Shown: positions 34,577 to 43,002 of the stretch, in pieces
Numbering within the stretch: the stretch's first letter is position 1
Layout of the letters: each line of letters opens with the position of its first letter
Assembly (NCBI RefSeq): GCF_012650175.1
Contig: NZ_JAAILI010000086.1
Coordinates: 62,001 to 126,000 of the forward strand
Direction of reading: 5' to 3'
Length of the DNA stretch: 64,000 nt
Source of the DNA: Sphingomonas sp. S2M10
GTDB taxonomy: Bacteria > Pseudomonadota > Alphaproteobacteria > Sphingomonadales > Sphingomonadaceae
Notes under the pieces: generated by a model
Told to the model about the DNA's origin: nothing
The model's database searches: none
Seen by the model: only the letters and a program-made list of their open reading frames with translations
Program-made: the position numbers and the translations under genes

Positions 34577-34770
34577 GATATTGGTCCACACTCGGCAGCG
34601 GCGGCGGCGCTATCGAGACCGGTCATCACCGCATCCAATACACTTGCCGGGATCAACAGAACGCTTTCGCCCTGCGCGCGAATCAGTCTAGCAATCGCAC
34701 CATCGCTGACGACGCGATGGATTGCGCCGTCCATATCCTGACTGAGCTCAGACTCGGTGATCGTCTGCAT
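34573..34770 (-). CDS. Phd/YefM-like antitoxin (short)
   Basis: A 65-residue protein, MQTITESELSQDMDGAIHRV then LIRAQGESVLLIPASVLDAV, resembling the N-terminal DNA-binding fold of Phd/YefM antitoxins (Glu/Leu-rich start, turn, basic-GE-VLLIP strand). It is a little short, and the C-terminal toxin-contact part is weak. It is followed in an ATGA overlap by a decayed RelB-like antitoxin and no toxin gene, so it may be an orphan regulator or relic. GC content is lower than in the surrounding core genes. Identification rests on pattern only. Confidence 0.5.
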   Translation of the reverse strand: MQTITESELSQDMDGAIHRVVSDGAIARLIRAQGESVLLIPASVLDAVMTGLDSAAAAAECGPIS

Positions 34771-34808
34771 ACGTAGTTCATAGCTTCAAATCCGGGGCCG
34801 CGCACGCC

Positions 34809-35507
34809 TCACTCCAACGCCGGCAATGCCCAGTCGATCGGCTTCTGCCCGATGCTTTCCAGAAACGCGTTTGCCTTGCTGAAATGCCGGCTCCCGAAGA
34901 ACCCCGAATGCGCCGAGAGCGGCGAGGGATGGGGGGCCTTCAGCACCAGGTGCCGCCCGCCCTTGTCGATCGAGTCGACGAACGCCGCCTTTTTCTGCGC
35001 GTGGGCACCCCACAGCAGGAACACCACAGGCTCGGTCTTGGCATTGACCAGCCGGATCACCGCGTCGGTAAAGCGCTCCCAGCCGCGGCCCTGGTGGGCG
35101 GCGGCGCGGCCCATTTCCACGGTCAGCACCGCGTTGAGCAGCAGCACGCCCTGCCGCGCCCAATGCTCCAGAAAGCCGTGCTGGGCGCGAGGGATGCCGA
35201 GGTCGGTCTCTATCTCCTTGTAGATGTTGACGAGGCTCGGCGGCACGCGCACGCCCGGCTTTACCGAGAAGCACAGGCCGTGCGCCTGCCCCTCGCCATG
35301 ATAGGGGTCCTGTCCGAGGATCACCACGCGCACCTGCTCCAGCGGCGTCAGGTCGAGCGCGCGGAACCAGGCATTGCCCGCCGGGAAGATGCGCTTCCCC
35401 GCCGCCCTCTCCGCGCGCAGATAGTCGCGGAGGGCCGTCATATAGGGCTGGGCGAATTCCGCCTCGAGCGGGGCGAGCCAGCTCGGGTGCAGCTTGATCG
35501 TCGACAT
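34809..35507 (-). CDS. ung: Uracil-DNA glycosylase
   Basis: Family-1 UDG that removes uracil from DNA at the start of base-excision repair. The 232-residue protein has the catalytic water-activating motif GQDPYH (residues 65-70), VPPSLVNIYKE, LLLNAVLTV and the C-terminal minor-groove loop HPSPLSA (193-199). Length is normal. It ends 38 bases from the AT-rich insert and is divergent from a secreted-protein gene, with a palindrome between them. Confidence 0.97.
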   Translation of the reverse strand: MSTIKLHPSWLAPLEAEFAQPYMTALRDYLRAERAAGKRIFPAGNAWFRALDLTPLEQVRVVILGQDPYHGEGQAHGLCFSVKPGVRVPPSLVNIYKEIETDLGIPRAQHGFLEHWARQGVLLLNAVLTVEMGRAAAHQGRGWERFTDAVIRLVNAKTEPVVFLLWGAHAQKKAAFVDSIDKGGRHLVLKAPHPSPLSAHSGFFGSRHFSKANAFLESIGQKPIDWALPALE

Positions 35508-35534
35508 GAACCCTCTGTCCCGTCCGGGCGCAGC

Positions 35535-35560
35535 GCTGTCAATCGAGGGCTATTGACAGC
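35535..35560. promoter_or_regulatory. Inverted repeat over a probable promoter
   Basis: GCTGTCAAT (35535-35543) and ATTGACAGC (35552-35560) form a perfect 9-bp inverted repeat with an eight-base spacer in the ung/secreted-protein divergent region. The right arm contains TTGACA (35553-35558), a consensus -35; sixteen bases later is TAGCCT (35575-35580), a weak -10 for the plus-strand gene. A regulator bound here would cover the -35 box. Confidence 0.4.
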
Positions 35561-35612
35561 GTTGACCCCTGCGATAGCCTCCAGCGTAACGAAAACATCG
35601 AGGAGGGGTGCC

Positions 35613-36170
35613 GTGAAATCGTGGCGTGGCATGGCCGTGCTGTGTCTGTCTGTCGTCGCGCCGCCCGCGCTGGCGCAGGCGCAACCGCAGCAGGCCGATA
35701 TTTCCAAGCAGATCATCAATGCGCCGACGCCGGAGACGTTCAACGTCTATGGCCTTAGCGCCAAGCCCGCGGTGGTGAAGGACAAGAACGTCCAGGGCGG
35801 CCGGGCGCTTCGGGTACCCATCGCCACCGCGTCGGACCAGCCCTGGAGCGTCGGCCTCATCTCGTCGATCAACCAGCCGGTGAAGAAGGGCGACAAGCTG
35901 GTGATCGTCGTCTGGGCGCGGGCGGAAAAGCTGCCCGAGGGCGCCGGCAGCGCGAAGATCGCCACCATCCAGGTCGGCCTCGCCAAGGAACCCTATTCCG
36001 CCGTGTTCAAGGGCGAGGGCGAGGTGGGCAGCGAATGGAAGATGCTGCACGTCGTGGGGACTGCCGACCGCGACTATGCGGTGGGCGACATTTCCGTCTC
36101 GCTGCATCTCGCCACCGCCAAGCAGGTGCTCGACATCGGCCCGGTCCTGCTGCTCGACCTCGCCCGGTGA
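35613..36170 (+). CDS. Exported protein, possible carbohydrate-binding-like fold
   Basis: A 185-residue secreted protein. The start is GTG at 35613, with AGGAGGGG five bases upstream, giving the signal peptide MKSWRGMAVLCLSVVAPPALA. The mature part (from AQAQPQQAD) is beta-rich: SLHLATAKQVLDIGPVLLLD near the end and GDKLVIVVWARAEKL in the middle, a pattern like the CBM4/9-type modules that bind sugars on the surface of glycanases. No catalytic domain is attached. The assignment is by overall look, not by a diagnostic motif. It stands alone between ung and ubiG. Confidence 0.65.
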   Translation: MKSWRGMAVLCLSVVAPPALAQAQPQQADISKQIINAPTPETFNVYGLSAKPAVVKDKNVQGGRALRVPIATASDQPWSVGLISSINQPVKKGDKLVIVVWARAEKLPEGAGSAKIATIQVGLAKEPYSAVFKGEGEVGSEWKMLHVVGTADRDYAVGDISVSLHLATAKQVLDIGPVLLLDLAR

Positions 36171-36190
36171 GCGACGCTGCCGTCCGCCGC

Positions 36191-36922
36191 TCAGGCGCGG
36201 ACGGCAGTGACCAGATAGTTGAGCGCCTCGTTCTCGCTGACCATGAAGCCGCGGGCGGGCGAGAAGGTCAGGCCCTGGCGGTCGATCACCTTCATGCCGG
36301 CATCGGCCAGCAGCGCCTCCAGCTCCTCGGGCTTGAGGAAGCGGCGCCAGTCGTGCGTGCCCTTGGGGATGGCGCCGGTGCCTTCGGCCAGCGTGATCAT
36401 CGCCAGGCGCGACAGCGGCGTGCGGTTGGGCGTGGAGAGCACCATCAGCCCGCCCTCGGCCAGCGCGCCGGCAAGCCCGCGCACGAAGCCGGCAGGATCG
36501 CTGACATGCTCGATCACCTCCATCGAGGTAACGAGGTCGAAGCTGCGGCCAGCCAGATCCTCGATGCCGCCGTGGACATAGTCGATCGGCAGCCCGGACA
36601 GCGCCGCATGCGCGCGTGCCGCGCCGATATTCTCGCCCGCCGCGTCCACGCCCGTCACCCGCGCGCCGAGGCGGGCGAGCGGTTCGCACAGCAGCCCGGC
36701 GCCGCAGCCGACGTCGATCGCAGTCTTGCCGGTCAGCGGCATGAAATTGGCCGAGTCGCCGCTCCAATGCACGTCGATCGCGCGGCGGATATAGCCCAGC
36801 CGCGCAGGATTCAATCTGTGGAGCATGGCGGAGGAGCCCTTAGGATTCCACCAATCGGCCGCCAGACGACCGAAATGTTCCGCTTCACGGGGGTCAATCG
36901 TAGCTATTGTTGCGTTCGGCAT
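36191..36922 (-). CDS. ubiG: Ubiquinone biosynthesis O-methyltransferase
   Basis: SAM-dependent enzyme that performs both O-methylations in ubiquinone synthesis. The 243-residue protein has the SAM motif AIDVGCGAGLLCEPLARLG (near residue 70), an acidic VTGVDAA, SFDLVTSMEVIEHV and the UbiG-specific FGRLAADWWNPKG N-terminus and STPNRTPLS segment. Length is normal. It is divergent from lysC, a neighbourhood common in alphaproteobacteria, with 58 bases between the two starts. Confidence 0.96.
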   Translation of the reverse strand: MPNATIATIDPREAEHFGRLAADWWNPKGSSAMLHRLNPARLGYIRRAIDVHWSGDSANFMPLTGKTAIDVGCGAGLLCEPLARLGARVTGVDAAGENIGAARAHAALSGLPIDYVHGGIEDLAGRSFDLVTSMEVIEHVSDPAGFVRGLAGALAEGGLMVLSTPNRTPLSRLAMITLAEGTGAIPKGTHDWRRFLKPEELEALLADAGMKVIDRQGLTFSPARGFMVSENEALNYLVTAVRA

Positions 36923-36980
36923 CGCTGGCTCCTATCAGGCTCGCCCATCTCTCCCAAGGCCAGGAAACAAGCAACCAGCC

Positions 36981-38252
36981 ATGGCGCGTATCGTAATGAA
37001 GTTCGGCGGCACATCGATGGCCGGGATCGAGCGTATCCGCAGCGTCGCCGCCCGCGTCAAACGCGAGTGGGAGGCGGGTAACCAGGTCGCGGTGGTCGTC
37101 TCGGCGATGGCGGGCGAGACCGATCGGCTGGTCGGCTTCTGCCGTGAGGCCTCGTCGCTCTACGACCCCAAGGAATATGACGTCGTCGTCTCCGCCGGCG
37201 AGCAGATCACCAGCGGGCTGCTGGCGATCGCGCTGCAGGCGATCGGCGTGCCGGCGCGCTCCTGGCTCGGCTGGCAGCTGCCGGTGCAGACCTCGGACGC
37301 CTTTGCCAAGGCCCGCATCGAGGATATCGGCACCGACGCACTGCTCGCCAGCATGGGCAAGGGCGAAGTGGCGGTGATCCCCGGCTTCCAGGGCGTGCAC
37401 GAGGACCGGATCACCACGCTCGGCCGTGGCGGATCGGACACCTCGGCGGTGGCGGTGGCGGCGGCGGTGAAGGCCGATCGCTGCGACATCTACACCGATG
37501 TCGACGGGGTCTATACGACGGACCCGCGCATCGTGCCCCGCGCACGCAAGCTCAAGCGCGTGACCTATGAGGAAATGCTCGAACTCGCCAGCGTCGGCGC
37601 CAAGGTGCTCCAGACCCGTTCGGTCGGCCTGGCGATGAAGGAAGGGGTTCGCGTGCAGGTGCTCTCGTCCTTCACGGGCGACGACGCGCCGATGGCAGAT
37701 ACATTGCCCGGGACGATGATCGTGGGCGAAGAGGAGATTCAGGACGTGGAACGCCAGCTCATCACCGGCATCGCGCACGACAAGAACGAGGCCAAGATCA
37801 CGCTCACCGCGGTGCCGGACAAGCCCGGCGCGGTGGCGTCGATTTTTACGCCGCTTGCCGATGCCAGCATCAACGTGGACATGATCATCCAGAACATCGC
37901 GCACCAGAGCGCCGGCAGCGCGAGTGCGACCGACGTGACGTTCACGGTGCCGGCGGCGGACCTTGCCCGTTCGCTGGAGATCCTCGCGCAGCAGAAGGAC
38001 GCGATTGGCTTCAGCGGCGTCAGCCACGACACCCGCGTCGCCAAGGTCTCGGTGGTCGGCGTCGGCATGCGCAGCCATGCTGGTGTCGCCGCGACGATGT
38101 TCCAGACGCTGGGCGCGCGCGGCATCAACATCCAGGCGATCACCACCTCCGAGATCAAGGTCTCGGTGCTGATCGAGGAAGACTATACCGAGCTGGCGGT
38201 GCGCGTGCTGCACACCGCCTATGGCCTTGACGCGGACGACGTCGCGGCCTGA
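36981..38252 (+). CDS. lysC: Aspartate kinase
   Basis: Phosphorylates aspartate, the entry to lysine, threonine and methionine synthesis. The 423-residue protein has KFGGTS (residues 7-12), the kinase loop GRGGSDTSAVAVA, YTDVDGVYTTDPR, and two C-terminal ACT domains (from about residue 265: ITLTAVPDKPGAVASIF and VSVVGVGMRSHAGVAATMF) that bind allosteric lysine or threonine. This is the single-chain class of about 410-425 residues, often with an internal start for a small beta subunit. Start ATG at 36981; no leader lysine riboswitch is visible in the 58-base gap to ubiG. Confidence 0.97.
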   Translation: MARIVMKFGGTSMAGIERIRSVAARVKREWEAGNQVAVVVSAMAGETDRLVGFCREASSLYDPKEYDVVVSAGEQITSGLLAIALQAIGVPARSWLGWQLPVQTSDAFAKARIEDIGTDALLASMGKGEVAVIPGFQGVHEDRITTLGRGGSDTSAVAVAAAVKADRCDIYTDVDGVYTTDPRIVPRARKLKRVTYEEMLELASVGAKVLQTRSVGLAMKEGVRVQVLSSFTGDDAPMADTLPGTMIVGEEEIQDVERQLITGIAHDKNEAKITLTAVPDKPGAVASIFTPLADASINVDMIIQNIAHQSAGSASATDVTFTVPAADLARSLEILAQQKDAIGFSGVSHDTRVAKVSVVGVGMRSHAGVAATMFQTLGARGINIQAITTSEIKVSVLIEEDYTELAVRVLHTAYGLDADDVAA

Positions 38253-38318
38253 GCCGGGCCTCGGAAAGGGGCAGGCGCCTCTTGCCGAGCCGGGGGCGGC
38301 GGCGCTAGGCGGGCGGCC

Positions 38319-39350
38319 ATGACTTCTGTTTCTTCGATCGGCGCCGAGCGCCTGGCCCGCCGCATGGCGCGCGGTTGCGCGTTCCTGGGCAGCGAGACCG
38401 CCATTCTGGGCGGCGCGATGTCCTGGGTGTCCGAGCGCAACCTTGTCGCCGCCATCTCCAATGCGGGCGGCTTCGGCGTGATCGCGTGCGGCGCGATGAG
38501 CCCCGAGCTGCTCGACGCCGAGATCGCCGCGACCAAGGCGCTGACGAGCCGGCCCTTCGGCGTCAACCTCATCACCATGCACCCCCAGCTGTTCGAGCTG
38601 ATCGAGGTGTGCGGGCGCCACGGCGTCGGCCATGTCGTGCTCGCGGGCGGGCTGCCGCCGGCGGGGTCGCTCGATGCGATCAAGGGGCACGGCGCCAAGC
38701 TGATCTGCTTCGCGCCCGCGCTGAGCCTCGCCAAGAAGCTGATCCGCTCGGGTGTCGATGCGCTCGTCGTGGAAGGCATGGAGGCCGGTGGGCATATCGG
38801 CCCGGTCTCGACCAGCGTGCTCGCGCAGGAGATCCTGCCGGAAGTGGCCGCTCAGGTCCCGGTGTTCGTCGCGGGCGGCATCGGCCGCGGCGAGGCGATC
38901 GCGGGCTATCTCGACATGGGCGCGGCGGGCGTCCAGCTCGGCACCCGCTTCGCGGCGGCGACCGAGAGCATCGCGCACGCCAATTTCAAGAAGGCGTTCA
39001 TCCGCGCCTCGGCCCGCGACGCGGTCGCCAGCGTGCAGATCGATCCGCGCCTGCCGGTGATCCCGGTGCGCGCGCTCAAGAATGCGGGCGGCGAGCTGTT
39101 TACCGCCAAGCAGCGCGAAGTGGCGCAGGCGCTCGACCAGGGCGGCATCGAAATGGCCGAGGCGCAGCTCCAGATCGAGCATTATTGGGCGGGCGCGCTG
39201 CGCCGCGCGGTGATCGACGGCGATATCGAGCATGGCAGCGTGATGGCCGGCCAGTCGGTCGGCATGGTGACCAAGGAAGAGCCCGTCGCGACGATCATCG
39301 AAACGCTGATGGCCGAGGCCGCGCATGCGCTGGAGAAGCGCGCGGCATAA
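38319..39350 (+). CDS. Nitronate monooxygenase / FabK-like flavin enzyme
   Basis: A 343-residue FMN-binding TIM barrel. Segments GGFGVIACGAMSPE near the start, GVNLITMHPQL, VEGMEAGGHIGP and GAAGVQLGTRF match the 2-nitropropane-dioxygenase-like family, which includes nitronate monooxygenases and enoyl-ACP reductase FabK. The exact substrate cannot be told apart. It follows lysC by 66 bases on the same strand, a space with GC-rich partial palindromes, and precedes a palindromic repeat. Confidence 0.87.
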   Translation: MTSVSSIGAERLARRMARGCAFLGSETAILGGAMSWVSERNLVAAISNAGGFGVIACGAMSPELLDAEIAATKALTSRPFGVNLITMHPQLFELIEVCGRHGVGHVVLAGGLPPAGSLDAIKGHGAKLICFAPALSLAKKLIRSGVDALVVEGMEAGGHIGPVSTSVLAQEILPEVAAQVPVFVAGGIGRGEAIAGYLDMGAAGVQLGTRFAAATESIAHANFKKAFIRASARDAVASVQIDPRLPVIPVRALKNAGGELFTAKQREVAQALDQGGIEMAEAQLQIEHYWAGALRRAVIDGDIEHGSVMAGQSVGMVTKEEPVATIIETLMAEAAHALEKRAA

Positions 39351-39375
39351 GCGGCCGCGCCTTTCGCAAACCCAT

Positions 39376-39478
39376 CGTCATCCCCGCGCAGGCGGGGATC
39401 TATGGGCGCTGAATCCGCGGTTCCTGCCCCCCCCCAGCGTCCTGGCAAATGGATTCCCGCCTTCGCGGGAATGACGGT
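39376..39478. repeat. Intergenic palindromic repeat (family B)
   Basis: Two inverted copies of a ~24-base unit: CGTCATCCCCGCGCAGGCGG (39376 on) and the reverse form ending in CGCGGGAATGACG (about 39452-39478). About 20 of 24 positions match between the copies once one is flipped. Each unit is itself a small hairpin. It sits between the flavin-enzyme gene and ptsP and has a degenerate relative at 8866-8962. This unit is a familiar REP-like sequence in sphingomonads and relatives. Confidence 0.8.
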
Positions 39479-39590
39479 GGTCGGTTCGGCGGGCATCCCT
39501 TGCCTGCCGAAACGTCAACAGCGCCGCTTTCCGCGCTTTTGCTGCGCACCCGGCTTGGCGCGGATGCGCACAATCTGTTAGCGCTGTTGC

Positions 39591-41867
39591 ATGGCCTTGA
39601 CCGCAGCCGCCTCCGCCCGGGAAATCCTTACCCGCCTTCACGATCTGATGGCGAAACGGCTGCCGGTCCAATCGAAGCTGAACGCCGTCGTCAACATCAT
39701 CGGCGAGGCGCTGCATAGCGAGGTCTGCTCGATCTACCTGCTCCGCGAGGGCGTGCTCGAGCTGTTCGCGACCCGCGGCCTCAAGCAGGAGGCGGTGCAC
39801 GTCACCCGGCTGGGGATGGGCGAGGGGCTGGTCGGCACAATCGCCGCGCATGTCGAGACGCTCAACCTCGACGAGGCGACCAGCCACCCCAATTTCGTGC
39901 ATAATCCGGAGACGGGGGAAGACCGCTTCCACAGCTTTGCCGGCGTGCCGATCATCCGGCGCGAGCGCGCGGTGGGCGTGCTTGCCGTGCAGCATGTCGA
40001 TCCGCGCCGCTATGCCGATATCGAGATCGAGGCGCTGCAGACCGTCGCGATGGTGCTTTCCGAGCTGATCGCCAATGCCGAGCTGATCGACGCGGCGGGC
40101 GGCACCTCAACGCGCCTTCAGCCGACCGCGGCCGGGACGATTAGAGGCTTTCGCCTGGTAGAGGGCATGGCGCGCGGCGTCGCGGTGTTCCACCAGCCGC
40201 GCATCGTCATCGAGCATACCGTGGCCGATGATACCGACGCCGAACGCCACCGCCTCTATGCCGCGTTCGACAAGATGCGCGAGCAGATCGATCGCATGAC
40301 CAGCCAGGCCGAATTCGGCAGCGGCGGCGAGCATGAGGAGATTCTCGCCACCTACAAGATGTTCGCCTATGACGAGGGCTGGAGCCGGCGCATCAACGAG
40401 GCGATCGATTCCGGCCTAACCGCCGAGGCGGCGATCGAGCGCGTCCAGCAGCGCACCCGCCAGCGCATGCGCGAGATCGACGATCCGCTGCTCCGCGACC
40501 GGATGCACGATCTGGAGGACCTCTCCAATCGGCTGCTGCGCATCGTCTCCGGCCAGCTTGGCACCGCCGCGCAACTCGGGTTGCGGCACGATTCGATCCT
40601 GATCGCGCGCAATCTCGGCCCGGCCGAGCTGCTCGAATATGACCGGCGGCGGCTGAAGGGCGTGGTGCTGGAGGAAGGCTCGCTGACCGCGCATGTCACC
40701 ATCGTCGCGCGCGCCATGGGCGTGCCGGTGCTGGGTCGCGTGCGGGACGTGCGCCGGGAGGTGGCCGAGGGCGACCTGCTGCTGCTCGACGTGGGCGAGG
40801 AAAGCGTGTTCGTCCGCCCCTCGCTGGCGATGGAGGAGGCGTTCGAGGGCAAGCTGGCGCTCAGCCAGAAGCGGCGTGCGGCCTTCGCGCAACTCAAGAA
40901 TGTCGCGCCGATCACCCAGGACGGGCATCGCGTTACGCTGATGGTCAATGCCGGGCTGCGCGACGACGTCTCCGCGCTCGACCTGACCGGCGCCGACGGC
41001 ATCGGCCTGTTCCGCACCGAATTTCAGTTCCTCGTCTCCGCCACGCTGCCGCAGCGCGAGGCGCAGCGCAGGCTCTATCGCGACGTGCTGGAGGCGGCAG
41101 GCGACCGGCCGGTGGTGTTCCGCACCGTCGATATCGGCGGCGACAAGGCTCTGCCCTATTTGAACCATGACGAGGATGGCGAGGAGGAGAATCCCGCGAT
41201 GGGCTGGCGCGCGCTGCGCCTGGCGCTCGATCGCGACGGTCTGATGAAGGCGCAGGCGCGCGCGCTGATCGAGGCGGCGGCGGGGCGCACGCTGAACGTG
41301 ATGTTCCCGATGGTCTCCGAGCCCTGGGAGTTCGACCAGGCGCGGGCGCTGTTCGAGGCGCAGCATGGCTGGCTCGCCGCGCGCGGGCGCAAGATGCCGA
41401 CCGAGATCCGCTACGGCGCGATGCTGGAGGTGCCGGCACTGGCCGAGGTGCTCGACCTGCTGCTGCCCAAGCTGCAGTTCCTCTCGATCGGCACCAACGA
41501 CCTTACCCAGTTTCTGTTCGCCGCCGATCGCGCGCACCCCAAGCTGGCGCTGCGCTATGACTGGCTGAGCCCGGCGATCCTGCGCTTCCTGAAGCGGGTG
41601 AGCGATCAGGCGCGCACGGCGGGCGTGCCGGTGGCGGTGTGCGGCGAAATGGGCGGGCGGCCGCTGGAAGCGCTGGCGTTGATCGCGCTCGGCATCGATC
41701 GGCTTTCGATCACCCCGGCGGCGGTGGGGCCGATCAAGGCGATGCTGCGCTCGCTCGACCGCGGCGCGGCGATGGGGGCGATGGACGAGATGCTGCGCCA
41801 TCCCCAGGCGCCGCTGCGCGACGTGCTGACCGGCTGGGCCGATGCGCACGGCGTCGAACTGGCCTGA
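39591..41867 (+). CDS. ptsP: PEP-protein phosphotransferase PtsP (EI-Ntr)
   Basis: Enzyme I of the nitrogen phosphotransferase system; it passes phosphate from PEP to NPr and on to EIIA-Ntr for regulation rather than sugar uptake. The 758-residue protein has an N-terminal GAF domain (about residues 15-160) that can sense glutamine or 2-oxoglutarate, then the EI core: NPr-binding helical region, active-site histidine in EGSLTAHVTIVARAMG (His368), and the PEP-binding barrel with ADGIGLFRTEF, DIGGDKALPY and SIGTNDLTQF. Full length. No ptsN or ptsO gene is nearby. Confidence 0.95.
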   Translation: MALTAAASAREILTRLHDLMAKRLPVQSKLNAVVNIIGEALHSEVCSIYLLREGVLELFATRGLKQEAVHVTRLGMGEGLVGTIAAHVETLNLDEATSHPNFVHNPETGEDRFHSFAGVPIIRRERAVGVLAVQHVDPRRYADIEIEALQTVAMVLSELIANAELIDAAGGTSTRLQPTAAGTIRGFRLVEGMARGVAVFHQPRIVIEHTVADDTDAERHRLYAAFDKMREQIDRMTSQAEFGSGGEHEEILATYKMFAYDEGWSRRINEAIDSGLTAEAAIERVQQRTRQRMREIDDPLLRDRMHDLEDLSNRLLRIVSGQLGTAAQLGLRHDSILIARNLGPAELLEYDRRRLKGVVLEEGSLTAHVTIVARAMGVPVLGRVRDVRREVAEGDLLLLDVGEESVFVRPSLAMEEAFEGKLALSQKRRAAFAQLKNVAPITQDGHRVTLMVNAGLRDDVSALDLTGADGIGLFRTEFQFLVSATLPQREAQRRLYRDVLEAAGDRPVVFRTVDIGGDKALPYLNHDEDGEEENPAMGWRALRLALDRDGLMKAQARALIEAAAGRTLNVMFPMVSEPWEFDQARALFEAQHGWLAARGRKMPTEIRYGAMLEVPALAEVLDLLLPKLQFLSIGTNDLTQFLFAADRAHPKLALRYDWLSPAILRFLKRVSDQARTAGVPVAVCGEMGGRPLEALALIALGIDRLSITPAAVGPIKAMLRSLDRGAAMGAMDEMLRHPQAPLRDVLTGWADAHGVELA

Positions 41868-41978
41868 CCTTCCGGATGAATGATTTCCGCGCGGCGTTGA
41901 CAGCAGCACGGCGGGGAGGGCATCCCCTGCACGACAAGGCGGGCGTCCCAGGGTCTAACGCGTTCGCCGGAGGATAGA

Positions 41979-42920
41979 ATGCAAGGCGATACGCCCGAAG
42001 AGTCCCCCTCGTACACTGCCCGTCCCGGTGAACGTCTGCGTGCCGCGCGCGAAGCGATGGGGCTGGATCTCCCCGAGATCGCCGCGCGCACCCGCATCCC
42101 GCAGCGCCATCTGGAGGCGATCGAGCAGGGAACCTATTCGGGGCTGCCCTCCATCACCTACGCCACCGGCTTCGCCAAGGCCTATGCCCGCGCGGTGAAC
42201 GTCGACGAAGTGTCGATCGCGCACGATGTTCGGGAGGAGCTCGGCCAGATCGAGCGCCCGGTGCTGACGCCGGAATATCCGCTGCAGGAGCCGTCGCGCG
42301 CGGCGCCTAGCGGGATCGTGTGGTTCGGCGTGATCGTGGCGCTCGTGATCGTGGCCGGCATCGGTATCTGGTATGGCACCAACTGGTTCCGCGGCGGCGC
42401 GGCGCAGGGCGACGGCCTGGTCCAGCAGCTCGAACCGACGCCGACCCCCATGGCGGCCGTACCCGCGCCGGCGCCGAGCCCGACCATTCCGGCGGTGGAG
42501 CATGTCACGCTCGTCGCGCGCGGCCCTGCCTGGATCCGCATCACCGACGCGACCGGCAAGCGGTTGGCGGAAAAGGAACTGGCGGCCGGTGAACGCTACG
42601 AAGTGCCCGACGATGCCGATCGACCGCGCATCCGTACCGGTCGTCCGGACCAGCTTCAGGTGCTGCTGAACGGCAGCGAAGTCGCGCCGCTCGGCACCGA
42701 GGTGGAAGTGATCGAGACGGAGCTGACCTCGGCGGCATTGCGCGCCCGCGGTCAGCCGGGCGCGACCCCGTCATCGACGCCGGTCGCGACCGACGCCGCG
42801 ACGCCGCCGCGCGAGCGTCCGCTGCGTCGGCGCAGCACGCCGCGTGCGGTGGAAGGCGGCGACGCGACGGCAACGCCCGCGGACGGCACGACGCCAGCCG
42901 GCGACACGCCGACTCCCTGA
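41979..42920 (+). CDS. RodZ-like helix-turn-helix membrane protein
   Basis: A 313-residue protein with the RodZ plan: a cytoplasmic HTH of the Xre type (residues ~18-75, ERLRAAREAMGLDLPEIAAR), a basic-then-hydrophobic membrane helix (about 108-130, IVWFGVIVALVIVAGIGIWY), a Pro/Thr-rich linker and a C-terminal periplasmic DUF4115-like beta domain (VTLVARGPAWIRITDATGKR). The tail is Thr/Pro-rich and low complexity. RodZ links MreB to the cell-wall elongation machinery. A CAAGCGG-GCG-CCGCTTG hairpin (42931-42947) lies after it, before cpoB. Confidence 0.85.
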   Translation: MQGDTPEESPSYTARPGERLRAAREAMGLDLPEIAARTRIPQRHLEAIEQGTYSGLPSITYATGFAKAYARAVNVDEVSIAHDVREELGQIERPVLTPEYPLQEPSRAAPSGIVWFGVIVALVIVAGIGIWYGTNWFRGGAAQGDGLVQQLEPTPTPMAAVPAPAPSPTIPAVEHVTLVARGPAWIRITDATGKRLAEKELAAGERYEVPDDADRPRIRTGRPDQLQVLLNGSEVAPLGTEVEVIETELTSAALRARGQPGATPSSTPVATDAATPPRERPLRRRSTPRAVEGGDATATPADGTTPAGDTPTP

Positions 42921-43002
42921 GGGGGTGGCGCAAGCGGGCGCCGCTTGGCTATAGCGGCGCCACGCCTCCGCTCCCCGGGGGGCGCTGAGGGAATTATCGA
43001 CG

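Noticed and set aside
33567..34800. A prophage or integrative element between thiC and ung
   Set aside because: No integrase, attachment repeats or phage structural genes; ung follows the insert within 40 bases. Called only an AT-rich insert.
36894..39326. An 810-codon minus-strand frame opposite lysC and the flavin enzyme
   Set aside because: His/Arg/Asp-rich shadow typical of the reverse strand of GC-rich genes; the plus-strand genes have clear motifs.
39370..39480. CRISPR-like spaced repeats
   Set aside because: Only two inverted units with no array of equal spacers and no cas genes; it is a palindromic intergenic repeat.
40416..41909. Antisense frame of 497 codons opposite ptsP
   Set aside because: No domain, unusual Gln/Arg/His content, and ptsP is full length on the other strand.
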